DNA from: Clostridia bacterium
GTDB lineage: Bacteria > Bacillota > Clostridia > Christensenellales > Aristaeellaceae
Assembly (NCBI GenBank): GCA_017429695.1
Contig: JAFROK010000058.1
Span: forward strand, 32,128 to 96,127
DNA: 64,000 bases
Direction of reading: 5' to 3'
The notes under the pieces are model-generated. The model saw only the letters and a list, made by a program, of their open reading frames with translations. It had not been told where the DNA came from and ran no database searches. Shown piece by piece: positions 42,068 through 49,441 of this stretch (its first letter is position 1; every line of letters begins with the position of its first letter). The position numbers were made by a program, and so were the translations under genes.

Positions 42068-43432
42068 TCACTTTCCCGTCAAAGCTTCATACGCTGCGAA
42101 CACTGCGGCCACGCCTTCGGTATAAGCCTGCAGGTTTTCTTCCTTGTACACATAATCGTCGCGGGTTTCATCCAGCGTCAGCATCTTTTCAATGTACGCC
42201 GAAATCGGAACGAAGTGGGCGTACTCGTCTTCCAGGCCCTTTGTGTATACCAGCAGGTAGGGCACCTGGAGTTTGTTGGCGGTGAGCGTTTCGCCTTCCG
42301 CGGTATTATAGTGGATCGTATTGCCGCTCTCCGGGGTGTATTCCGTTTCGATGTTCTGGAAATAATTCAGCACCAGGTCCACATACAGGTTCGCAAACTC
42401 ACTGTTGTTGTCGCGGATGTGAAGGTCGCGCTCATAGCCCCAGATCTTCCGGGCATAACCGCCGTCCAGCTTGGTATCAAACGTGTAGACCGTCACGTTT
42501 TTACCCGCCGCGTAGTCGCTGATCAGCTTGATCACCGCCTGGGTATTGCCGCACCAGCTGCCGCCCAGCAGGATCACATGGGTTCCTTCCTGGTCCAGCA
42601 GCCATTTGAACTGTTTGTAGGTCAGCACTTCATAGGGGATTTTGTCTTCCGCCGTGAAAATTTCCTTCCCGCTCTTTTCGTTATAGGAAAGCCGGATATA
42701 GTCTGCGTCGGTAAAGTGGCTCAGTTCCACTTTTGCCACGGCGTCAAACACGCTGTCCTTCAGGATCTGCTTGTACTCTGCAACCGCCTCCGCGTTTTCC
42801 GCTTCTTCCGTCACAAAGTCATCCCTTCTCTTCATCAGTTCCAGGCCGGCCACGATCGGCGCAACGTTTCCGTTTTCATCAGTATTGTCCTTGTTGTACA
42901 GGAACAGGAACGGCACCTGGACCTTCGGTACAGTCACTTTTTCGCCGGCGGCATTGGTATAGGTCACTGCTGACTCGGTGTCCACCTTGTATTCCACATA
43001 ATCGTTCAGGTTGATCAGGTACCGCGTTGCAATCTCGCCGTAAAGGTAATTGTATGCACTGCCGGGAATATCAACACCCTGGGACTGGGCGCCTTCCGTT
43101 TCCCGCACATGGGTTGCGCGGTTTGTACCGTCCAGGCGGAAATCCAGGTTGTAGATCGTATCCACGCCGAATTCCTTCGCCACCTCGTTGATATAGCCGA
43201 TCACGGGCGTCGTATTGCCGCACCAACTGCCACCCAGCAGGATCAGGTAATTACCTTCCTGCTGGAACAGGTAGTAGGCTTTTTCAAGCGTCAGGGAATC
43301 GTATACTGAATTGTCGTCGCCGAGGAATTCATAGTCGTTGTTGTAATAAGCCTTCTGGATATCCTCTGCGGAGGCGAAGGCGGTCGTCAGAACCAGTACG
43401 AATGTGAAAATCACCGCTAAAAACCGTTTCAT
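42068..43432 (-). CDS. Exported protein with two thioredoxin-like domains having a single active-site Cys
   Basis: A 454-residue protein with a signal peptide (MKRFLAVIFTFVLVLTTAFASA). Two homologous halves each hold LILLGGSWCGNT-type motifs (Cys71 in NYLILLGGSWCGNTTPVI and Cys294 in THVILLGGSWCGNTQAVI). Each is followed by a strand with F-x-T/L-D-G and later a cis-Pro-like VPFLFLYNKD or VPYLLVYTKG. This fits a thioredoxin fold in which the second Cys of CxxC is replaced (WCGN). It could bind, reduce or sense thiols outside the membrane. ATG 43432 is preferred (AAGGA upstream). It lies downstream of a cystine-type symporter in the same direction. I do not recognise a named family. Confidence 0.7.
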   Translation of the reverse strand: MKRFLAVIFTFVLVLTTAFASAEDIQKAYYNNDYEFLGDDNSVYDSLTLEKAYYLFQQEGNYLILLGGSWCGNTTPVIGYINEVAKEFGVDTIYNLDFRLDGTNRATHVRETEGAQSQGVDIPGSAYNYLYGEIATRYLINLNDYVEYKVDTESAVTYTNAAGEKVTVPKVQVPFLFLYNKDNTDENGNVAPIVAGLELMKRRDDFVTEEAENAEAVAEYKQILKDSVFDAVAKVELSHFTDADYIRLSYNEKSGKEIFTAEDKIPYEVLTYKQFKWLLDQEGTHVILLGGSWCGNTQAVIKLISDYAAGKNVTVYTFDTKLDGGYARKIWGYERDLHIRDNNSEFANLYVDLVLNYFQNIETEYTPESGNTIHYNTAEGETLTANKLQVPYLLVYTKGLEDEYAHFVPISAYIEKMLTLDETRDDYVYKEENLQAYTEGVAAVFAAYEALTGK

Positions 43433-43484
43433 AATCTTTTTTCCTTCTTTCTGTTCATTCATTTCATTTGGGTTAATCCTGCGC

Positions 43485-43991
43485 TCAGCAAAGCTCAATC
43501 GGCCCAGCCGGCTGCTGATTGTTTGGTTTACTGTTGTCCTGCGCCGCGCCTTCCGGATTTCCGTATTTTTCCCGGGCGTCGGTCAGGTCCTTATAGTTGT
43601 GAATCAGCGGAATATCCGCCTCGGTCAGGTAGTGGCTGAAAGCTTCCTCCGCGTCCGCGAGATACTGCCGGATGGTTTCTTCGTCCTGTTTGTCCCGGAT
43701 GGATTTATACAGCCGGATAATCGCCTGCTCCACATACTTCACCTTGGCGTTTTTCAGCTCATCCAGGTTCTGCACCTTCCCCTCCAGGTGCAGGTCCGGA
43801 TCCAGGGTTGCTATCCGGTCATCCACCGCGTCGATCTGTTTCCGGCTTTCTTCAGACCAGGTCACCTTGCCGATCGCGCTGATTCCATCCGTAATGGCAT
43901 TCACGTTATACGAGGAGGTTGCCAGCACCAGGCCGCCGAGGATCAACGCAACAATGACCAGCACAATCAGGATTTTCAATTGCTTTTTCAT
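43485..43991 (-). CDS. Small exported helical repeat protein
   Basis: A 168-residue protein with an N-terminal signal or anchor (MKKQLKILIVLVIVALILGGLVLA). Two helical units follow. ITDGISAIGKVTWSEESRKQI ... VQNLDELKNAKVKYVEQ resembles the AIG-x-VT ... V-x-N-x-x-x-L-x-x-A repeats found in clostridial surface proteins, and a second half ends LIHNYKDLTDAREKYGN. A Pro/Asn/Gln-rich tail ends in Cys. Its start overlaps the symporter stop by four bases (ATGA), so the two are translated together. The function is unknown; co-expression suggests an accessory outside the membrane. Confidence 0.7.
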   Translation of the reverse strand: MKKQLKILIVLVIVALILGGLVLATSSYNVNAITDGISAIGKVTWSEESRKQIDAVDDRIATLDPDLHLEGKVQNLDELKNAKVKYVEQAIIRLYKSIRDKQDEETIRQYLADAEEAFSHYLTEADIPLIHNYKDLTDAREKYGNPEGAAQDNSKPNNQQPAGPIELC

Positions 43992-45364
43992 TGTCCGCTC
44001 ACCTCCGCCTTGCTGTTGAATATTTCATCGTCAATCAGGTTGTTTTCCCGGGCAACCGCTGTGGCGGCAATACCGGCCGAGGTTACGTTGTTCGTTGTCC
44101 GGATCATATCGGATATGGTATTAATCGGCTGCATCAGGATCACCGCGCCGACCGGCAGGCCGATCGCCCCGAAAAGCCCGATGGCGGAAACCACGGCAAT
44201 TCCGGGTACACCTGCGCTGCCCACGGACAGAAGCAGTGTCACGATCGCCAGTTGGATGTAATCCGCCGCGCTCCACTGGATACCCGTCGCGTGAACGAAG
44301 AACAGCACCAGCAGGATCGGCCAGATGCAGGTGCAGCCCGGCATCCCGATCGTCGTCCCCAGCGAGGAAGTAAAGTTCGCCACTTCCTCCGATACGCCGA
44401 CATTGTCCTTCAGCGTCCGTACCGTTACCGGCAGCGTTCCCACGCTGGACTGCGTCGTAAAAGCGGTCACTTCCGCCGGGAAGAATTTACGGAAGAAGCG
44501 CACGGGCGACAGCTTTGCCGCAAACTTCACGATCAGCCCGCCAACCAGCAGCGTGTGAATCAGGCAGACGGCGTAGATCAATGCCATCAGAGCCAGCAGC
44601 GCCAGCATATTGTGCCAGTTGCTCAGCAGCTTGCTCGCCGAACCGGCAATCAGCGCCAGCACAGCATAGGGCGTCAGCTTGATCAGTACCCGCAGAATTT
44701 TGAATACGATCTTCCGCGTTGCCTCCACAAAAGCGGCAAACGCAGCCACTTTCTCCTCGCCCTGCTTTTTCGCCACCGCCAGGTAGGCTGCGGCAATCGC
44801 CACACCGGAGATAATGATGGCAGGTACGTTGCTGTTCCCGATATCGGAAGCAATGTTGGACGGAAGCAGGCCCAGCAGCACCTGGTCAAACGGTCTTCTC
44901 AGCCCTTCATAAGCTGAGACTGTTGCCGCGTCCAGGCCGTTCAGGTTTTCAAACACGCTGCCCGCGCCTGCGCCGATATGCGTCAGTTCCCCGGCGGCAA
45001 TGCTCAGGACGATCGCTGCGGCCGCCTGCAGCATCAGCCACCAGACGCTCCGCAGCCCGACCTTTTTGGCGTTTGCCTTTCCGCTGAGGGTAATGAAGCC
45101 CGATATGATCGACAGCAGGATCACCGGGATCACCATCAGCTTCAGCAGCTGAACGTACGCGTTGCCGATAAAATCCACCCATAACAGCCAGGCGTTCCCT
45201 TCAGACCTGAACAGGATGCCGATGCCCGCACCGAGAACCAGTGCAATCAGGATCACCGGCGTCCAGCCCAGCTTCTTATACAGAAGCTTCAGCACCACGA
45301 AGGCGATCATCGTAACCGCCAGTGCCAGATATGGCATCCAGTGAATCGATGCAATAAAGTCCAT
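43988..45364 (-). CDS. Dicarboxylate/amino acid:cation symporter, cystine (TcyP)-like
   Basis: A 458-residue membrane protein of the DAACS (SLC1) family with about eight helices and re-entrant loops. FIGNAYVQLLKLMVIPVILLSIISGF near residue 68 and FTTQSSVGTLPVTVRTLKDNVGVS near 310 carry the family's serine-rich loop. SLGTTIGMPGCTCIWP is the position that is NMDG/ATIGQNG-like in relatives. The TLPVT form is closer to cystine transporters (TcyP) than to glutamate carriers. Cystine as substrate is also suggested by the Cys/Met-rich leader ORF upstream, the Rrf2-type operator and the divergent cysteine desulfurase. It heads a three-gene operon with two exported proteins. Confidence 0.8.
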   Translation of the reverse strand: MDFIASIHWMPYLALAVTMIAFVVLKLLYKKLGWTPVILIALVLGAGIGILFRSEGNAWLLWVDFIGNAYVQLLKLMVIPVILLSIISGFITLSGKANAKKVGLRSVWWLMLQAAAAIVLSIAAGELTHIGAGAGSVFENLNGLDAATVSAYEGLRRPFDQVLLGLLPSNIASDIGNSNVPAIIISGVAIAAAYLAVAKKQGEEKVAAFAAFVEATRKIVFKILRVLIKLTPYAVLALIAGSASKLLSNWHNMLALLALMALIYAVCLIHTLLVGGLIVKFAAKLSPVRFFRKFFPAEVTAFTTQSSVGTLPVTVRTLKDNVGVSEEVANFTSSLGTTIGMPGCTCIWPILLVLFFVHATGIQWSAADYIQLAIVTLLLSVGSAGVPGIAVVSAIGLFGAIGLPVGAVILMQPINTISDMIRTTNNVTSAGIAATAVARENNLIDDEIFNSKAEVSGQ

Positions 45365-45462
45365 TTGTCGCCCTTCTCCCTTTTCTTATGCTTCTCTTTC
45401 CATTGGCTGTCTTTCATGCGCCGGCCCCTGCTTTTTCCCGGAAGTGATCCCTCCGCCAATGC

Positions 45463-45493
45463 AAAAGAAAAAACAGGTGCGTTCCTGCCCCTG
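45463..45493 (-). terminator. Leader terminator upstream of the symporter gene
   Basis: On the minus strand, CAGG-x-GCA and CGC-x-CCTG arms (45493-45474) with a four-base loop lead into TTTTTTCTTTT (45473-45463). It lies after the leader ORF and about 100 bases before the symporter start. Confidence 0.65.
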
Positions 45494-45503
45494 CTGACAT
45501 ATC

Positions 45504-45518
45504 AACAAACCGTTTGTT
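45504..45518. promoter_or_regulatory. 15-bp palindrome after the leader ORF
   Basis: AACAAAC C GTTTGTT is perfectly symmetric around one base and begins two bases after the leader ORF stop codon. In RNA the one-base centre makes a poor hairpin on its own, so it may be a protein-binding site or part of a larger alternative fold. Confidence 0.5.
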
Positions 45519-45519
45519 T

Positions 45520-45597
45520 TTATGCAGGCAAAGAAGGCATGAACGCCGGCCGACGCATGCTCATACACTGCATACACATGAACCGATTCTTCATCAT
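45520..45597 (-). CDS. Cys/Met-rich leader peptide upstream of the symporter
   Basis: A 25-codon frame with ATG ATG start at 45597, TAA at 45522-45520 and a strong ribosome site (AGGAAAGGAGC) directly upstream. The peptide begins MMKNRF and continues MCMQCMSMRRPAF. Seven of 25 residues are Met and two are Cys, giving an MCMQCM core. The predicted transcript starts about 20 bases before it. It is followed by a palindrome and a terminator-like hairpin before the symporter gene, the usual order of an attenuation leader. Sensing of Cys or Met supply by ribosome stalling is inferred. The frame is absent from standard gene lists because of its length. Confidence 0.65.
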   Translation of the reverse strand: MMKNRFMCMQCMSMRRPAFMPSLPA

Positions 45598-45624
45598 GCC
45601 CGCTCCTTTCCTGAGATTGGCCAC

Positions 45625-45653
45625 ATTATAGTCACATTCTCCTACTATGTCAA
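45625..45653 (-). promoter_or_regulatory. Consensus promoter of the symporter operon
   Basis: On the minus strand: TTGACA (45648-45653), exactly 17-bp spacer, TATAAT (45625-45630). Both boxes are perfect, so control must come from repression or attenuation. Confidence 0.9.
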
Positions 45654-45657
45654 TAGG
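45641..45657. promoter_or_regulatory. Rrf2-type operator, copy 1 (symporter promoter)
   Basis: CCTACTATGTCAATAGG, a partly symmetric 17-mer (CCTA-x-T ... A-x-TAGG), covers the -35 box of the symporter promoter. The identical sequence recurs at 52001-52017 over the promoter of the Rrf2 gene operon. Confidence 0.8.
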
Positions 45658-45685
45658 TATATTGAAAAAAGTTTTAGCACATTTA

Positions 45686-45717
45686 CCTATTGACTTACAG
45701 GGTAAATAGGATATAAT
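45686..45717 (+). promoter_or_regulatory. iscS promoter overlapped by a diverged operator copy
   Basis: TTGACT (45690-45695), 16-bp spacer, TATAAT (45712-45717). The operator-like CCTATTGACTTACAGGG (45686-45702) matches the reverse complement of copy 1 at 13 of 17 positions and covers the -35 box. Confidence 0.75.
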
Positions 45718-45751
45718 AGGTACGCATCCACACGAAAGGAGTGACCCCTTT

Positions 45752-46936
45752 TTGATTTATGCCGACAATGCCGCTACAACCCGCATGAGCGACGCCGCTG
45801 TGCAGGCCATGCTTTCCGTTATTCAGCAGAACTATGGCAACCCTTCCAGCCTCTATACCCTGGGCCAGCAGGCCAAAGAAATCCTGGAAGACGCCCGTCA
45901 GGCCGTTGCGGAAGTCATCGGGGCGGATCCCCGGGAAATCCTGTTCACTTCCGGCGGCAGCGAAGCGGACAACCAGGCCATCCGTTCCGCCGCGGCCCTG
46001 GGAAAAAAAGCCGGTAAAACCCATATTGTTTCCACCGCCTTTGAACACCACGCGGTGCTTCATACACTGGAAAAGCTAAAGGGCGAAGGTTTCGATATCA
46101 CCCTGCTGGACGTCCATGAGGACGGCCTTGTCCGGCCGGAGGAAGTCCGTGCCGCTATCCGGGATGATACCTGCCTGGTGACCGTGATGTACGCCAACAA
46201 CGAGATCGGCACCATCCAACCGATCCGCGAAATCGGCGAAATCTGCCATGAGCGGGGCATTCTCTTCCATACGGACGCAGTGCAGGCCGTCGGTCATATT
46301 CCGCTGAACGTAAAGGACGATCATGTGGATCTTCTTTCCGCCTCCGCCCATAAGTTTCACGGACCAAAGGGTGTCGGTTTTCTGTACGCCCGCAAAGGCG
46401 TCCGCCTCACAAACCTGATCGAGGGCGGCGCCCAGGAAAATGGCAAACGCGCCGGAACGGAAAACGTCCCCGGAATCGCCGCCATGGCCGCCGCCCTGAA
46501 GGAATCTGCCGGAAAGATCGCACAGAACACGCCCATCCTGGCTGAGAGAAGGGACCGGCTGATCCGGGGCCTGCGGCAGATTCCGCATTCTGCCCTGAAC
46601 GGAGATGAAACCCAGCGCCTGCCCGGCAACGTCAATTTCTGCTTTGAAGGCATCGAGGGCGAATCGCTGCTGCTCCTGCTGGATGATAAAGGCATCGAAG
46701 CCTCCTCCGGCAGCGCCTGCACCTCCGGCTCCCTGGATCCGAGCCATGTGCTGCTGGCCATCGGCCGGGTACACGACGTGGCCCACGGTTCCCTTCGCCT
46801 CAGCCTCGGCGAGGACCTGACCGATGCTGATATTGACTATATCATTCAGTCCGTCACGGATGTCGTCACTTACCTGAGAAGCTTCTCCCCCATCTGGCGG
46901 GACCTGGAAAGCGGCAAGAAACCGCATATTCTGTAA
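45752..46936 (+). CDS. iscS: Cysteine desulfurase (NifS/IscS type)
   Basis: A 394-residue class V aminotransferase-fold enzyme. MIYADNAATTRMSD starts the fold, SASAHKFHGPKG carries the pyridoxal-phosphate Lys201, and SSGSACTSGSLDPSHVL holds the catalytic Cys323 on the long flexible loop that donates persulfide. It takes sulfur from L-cysteine for iron-sulfur cluster assembly on the IscU-like protein encoded 22 bases downstream. TTG at 45752 is the start, after AAAGGAG. Its promoter shares operator sequence with a cystine-type symporter, so cysteine supply and use appear to be controlled together. Confidence 0.94.
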   Translation: MIYADNAATTRMSDAAVQAMLSVIQQNYGNPSSLYTLGQQAKEILEDARQAVAEVIGADPREILFTSGGSEADNQAIRSAAALGKKAGKTHIVSTAFEHHAVLHTLEKLKGEGFDITLLDVHEDGLVRPEEVRAAIRDDTCLVTVMYANNEIGTIQPIREIGEICHERGILFHTDAVQAVGHIPLNVKDDHVDLLSASAHKFHGPKGVGFLYARKGVRLTNLIEGGAQENGKRAGTENVPGIAAMAAALKESAGKIAQNTPILAERRDRLIRGLRQIPHSALNGDETQRLPGNVNFCFEGIEGESLLLLLDDKGIEASSGSACTSGSLDPSHVLLAIGRVHDVAHGSLRLSLGEDLTDADIDYIIQSVTDVVTYLRSFSPIWRDLESGKKPHIL

Positions 46937-46958
46937 GAAATCGGAGGAAAAAAACCAA

Positions 46959-47336
46959 ATGGCATTATACAGCGAAAAAGTCATGGAACATTTCCGGAAT
47001 CCGAGAAACGTCGGTGTCATTGAAGACGCCAACGGCATCGGCGAAGTCGGTAACGCCAAGTGCGGCGATATCATGAAGATGTATCTGAAAATTGAGGACG
47101 ACGTCATTCAGGATGTGAAGTTCGAAACCTTCGGCTGCGGCAGCGCCATCGCCTCCAGCTCCATGGCCACGGAACTGATCAAGGGAAAGCCGGTATCCGA
47201 GGCCATGCAGCTGACCAACAAGGCGGTTGCGGAAGCACTTGACGGGCTTCCGGCCTATAAGATGCACTGTTCCGTCCTCGCGGAAGAGGCCATTCATGCC
47301 GCCCTGGAGGATTATCACAACAGGACCGGAAAATAA
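46959..47336 (+). CDS. iscU: Iron-sulfur cluster scaffold IscU/NifU N-terminal type
   Basis: A 125-residue scaffold with the three conserved Cys: NAKCGD near residue 35, FGCGSAIASSS near 59, and KMHCSVLAEEAI near 103. The NifU_N fold matches along its whole length. It accepts persulfide from the cysteine desulfurase of the same operon and builds [2Fe-2S]/[4Fe-4S] clusters. No HscA, HscB or ferredoxin genes follow, as is common in Clostridia, and a strong terminator ends the operon. Confidence 0.95.
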   Translation: MALYSEKVMEHFRNPRNVGVIEDANGIGEVGNAKCGDIMKMYLKIEDDVIQDVKFETFGCGSAIASSSMATELIKGKPVSEAMQLTNKAVAEALDGLPAYKMHCSVLAEEAIHAALEDYHNRTGK

Positions 47337-47351
47337 GTCCCGCTCTTCTGC

Positions 47352-47387
47352 CTGCTGCCGGATAGTTTTTTCCGGCAGCAGTTTTTT
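47352..47387 (+). terminator. Terminator of iscS-iscU
   Basis: CTGCTGCCGGA (47352-47362) pairs with TCCGGCAGCAG (47371-47381), followed by six T. Confidence 0.95.
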
Positions 47388-47525
47388 GATCTGTTGTTTT
47401 CGTATAATAATCCGTCTTTTTCGGATAAATCTGACAAAGTACTTTCATTGTGTCCTGACATATGGTAAAATAAATTGTTTCAAATGCAGCAGACATATTA
47501 TTTGCCTGGGGAGATTGTTTCATTT

Positions 47526-49259
47526 ATGGCCGATTCACGCATTCTCGAAGTCATGATCGCATCCGATGACCACCGGATGCTTTCCGCCAATGCGGAAGCC
47601 TGGTGGCTCGTTCAGAACGATGTTTTCGTGCCTTTTGAATCTTTCCTGACGGAAGAAAGCAAGCAGGTTTTCCTGGAGCATCTGAACGCTTCGGATACCG
47701 CCTGGTTCCTGACGTTCTTCGCCCGTGAACCGGAAGCTGCCTATCTGACCAGAATTGAACCGGATACAAAAGCCCCGGGCAATGCCATGATCCGTGTCGT
47801 CCTGACCCGGCTGGATCTCCTGATGGAGGAACATCTTCGGCAGAATGACATGCTGATCAGCTATAATACTATGCTTTCCTTCCATGATGACCTGTATTTC
47901 GAATATCTTCCCGAAACAGATCAGGTCATCCTGTACAACACCAGCCAGACTCACTTTTCCGACGGCATTTTCCCGCTGGACGAATTCCGGGCACAGCTGG
48001 AAGCCAGCTGTCCCGCAGAATCCTTTCCTGCCCTGCAGACCTGGATGGACCACCTGCGCAAGAGAACGCCCCGTTTCCGGGTCAATATTCCCTCCAACCT
48101 GATCAATATGAAAGAGCAGGGCGTAAAGTCCATTGTCGTCCGCGGCACCGTCGCCCACCACCGCAACGGCCAGTTATCGCTGGTCGGCATGGTACATCCG
48201 ATGCGCACGCGGATCAACGAAGAAAACGAAATTGCCTACGACACGCTGACCGGTGCTATCGCCAAAGAACATATCACCCGCATGGCACAGGACCGGATCA
48301 ACCGCCTGAAGGCGGAGGGTACCGCTGTTGCGATTCTCGACGTGGATTTCTTCAAGCATGTCAACGACAATTACGGCCACCAGTACGGCGATGATATCCT
48401 CCGCCGGGTTGCCGCTGTAATGCAGGAGGAACTGAAGTCCGCCGGCCGGGTCGGCCGCATCGGCGGAGACGAATTTATGCTCCTGTTCTATCATGTATCC
48501 GACGAGACCGAGCTTCGGGCCTACCTGCGGAGCATCAAAAGCGTCATTGCCGCTGCCCTGGAAAACATTACCGTGTCCATCGGCGCGGCCATCTATCCGA
48601 ATGACGCGGCCAACTATGATGACGTATTCATGGTGGCGGACTACTGCCTGTACCTGGCTAAAGAGAAAGGCCGCAACCGCTATATTATCCATACCCTGGC
48701 GAAACATCCGCCGGTGGATGAAATCCGTAAAATCCAGCTGGACGGCGAACGCAACCTGGTCAAAGGCCGGGATGACCTCCCCCTGGGAGAAGCCCTGGTC
48801 CAGATGCAGTATATGGTACAGTACGGAAAACAGCCCTCCGTCGCTTCCATGCTGAATGAATTTGCCGTCCGTGCCAATATTCCGCTGTTGTCCCTCTGGC
48901 GCCGGGATACCCGCTCCCTGATCGCCGTCGGCGGTAAAGAGAAAAATGATGTGGATGCCCTGCAGAAATACCTTGCGGAGCATGCTCCGGAAAATCTGTG
49001 GATTCCCCGGTATGTGATCGACGGCATGTGCATCGTCAATACGGTGGACAAGCCCGAAGAAGGCTTCGTGGAAATCCGGGAACCCCTCGTTGCCTGTGAA
49101 GTCGGATCTTATATCTATATTCCCTTTGATGATCCGGACGGCATTCCGGTGGCGCTGGTCTTTGCCGTAGTCCATCGGAAAGTGTTCTGGAACCAGCAGC
49201 AGTATATGCATTTCCGTCTCTTCGCGGACATGCTCGCCCGCTGCCGCCTAAGTGAATAA
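47526..49259 (+). CDS. Diguanylate cyclase with N-terminal sensory region and C-terminal GAF-like domain
   Basis: A 577-residue soluble protein. N-terminal about 1-235: an undefined sensory part that includes PAS-like stretches (LYFEYLPETDQVILYNTS). GGDEF is about 240-400 with the active motif RIGGDEFMLLF, LDVDFFKHVNDNYGHQYGDDILR and SIGAAIYP. C-terminal about 420-577 is a region of GAF-like length and pattern. The site RXXD that binds product is not evident before GGDEF. The start is uncertain: ATG 47526 (GGGGAG 12 bases upstream), ATG 47484 and a TTG at 47475 are in frame. No membrane segment is seen, so the input is cytosolic. Confidence 0.85.
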   Translation: MADSRILEVMIASDDHRMLSANAEAWWLVQNDVFVPFESFLTEESKQVFLEHLNASDTAWFLTFFAREPEAAYLTRIEPDTKAPGNAMIRVVLTRLDLLMEEHLRQNDMLISYNTMLSFHDDLYFEYLPETDQVILYNTSQTHFSDGIFPLDEFRAQLEASCPAESFPALQTWMDHLRKRTPRFRVNIPSNLINMKEQGVKSIVVRGTVAHHRNGQLSLVGMVHPMRTRINEENEIAYDTLTGAIAKEHITRMAQDRINRLKAEGTAVAILDVDFFKHVNDNYGHQYGDDILRRVAAVMQEELKSAGRVGRIGGDEFMLLFYHVSDETELRAYLRSIKSVIAAALENITVSIGAAIYPNDAANYDDVFMVADYCLYLAKEKGRNRYIIHTLAKHPPVDEIRKIQLDGERNLVKGRDDLPLGEALVQMQYMVQYGKQPSVASMLNEFAVRANIPLLSLWRRDTRSLIAVGGKEKNDVDALQKYLAEHAPENLWIPRYVIDGMCIVNTVDKPEEGFVEIREPLVACEVGSYIYIPFDDPDGIPVALVFAVVHRKVFWNQQQYMHFRLFADMLARCRLSE

Positions 49260-49338
49260 ATAACTCTGATATACATCCGTTCTGCGCAGATACGCGCGGG
49301 GCGGTTGTTTTTTGTTGATCCTTCTTTGCCGCACAGTC

Positions 49339-49367
49339 TTGACACGGTACCGTCCCGGTGGTACATT
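49339..49367 (+). promoter_or_regulatory. Promoter of purF
   Basis: TTGACA (49339-49344), 17-bp spacer, TACATT (49362-49367). A hairpin, AGGGAGCC with GGCTTCCCT (about 49380-49401), followed by TCTTTTTA lies just past the start point and may end upstream read-through or attenuate purF. Confidence 0.65.
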
Positions 49368-49441
49368 CCCCTCAGGCAAGGGAGCCGGTATGGCTTCCCT
49401 GTCTCTTTTTATTTCTTCGGGAAAGGACTGGCATTGGCAGT

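Noticed and set aside
45341-45631. 96-codon plus-strand gene in the symporter leader region
   Set aside because: It is antisense to the leader ORF and terminator, lacks a ribosome site and has no domain.
49378-49412. Purine riboswitch before purF
   Set aside because: The leader between promoter and start is too short for known purine, PRPP or ppGpp aptamers and lacks their conserved blocks. Only a small hairpin is visible.
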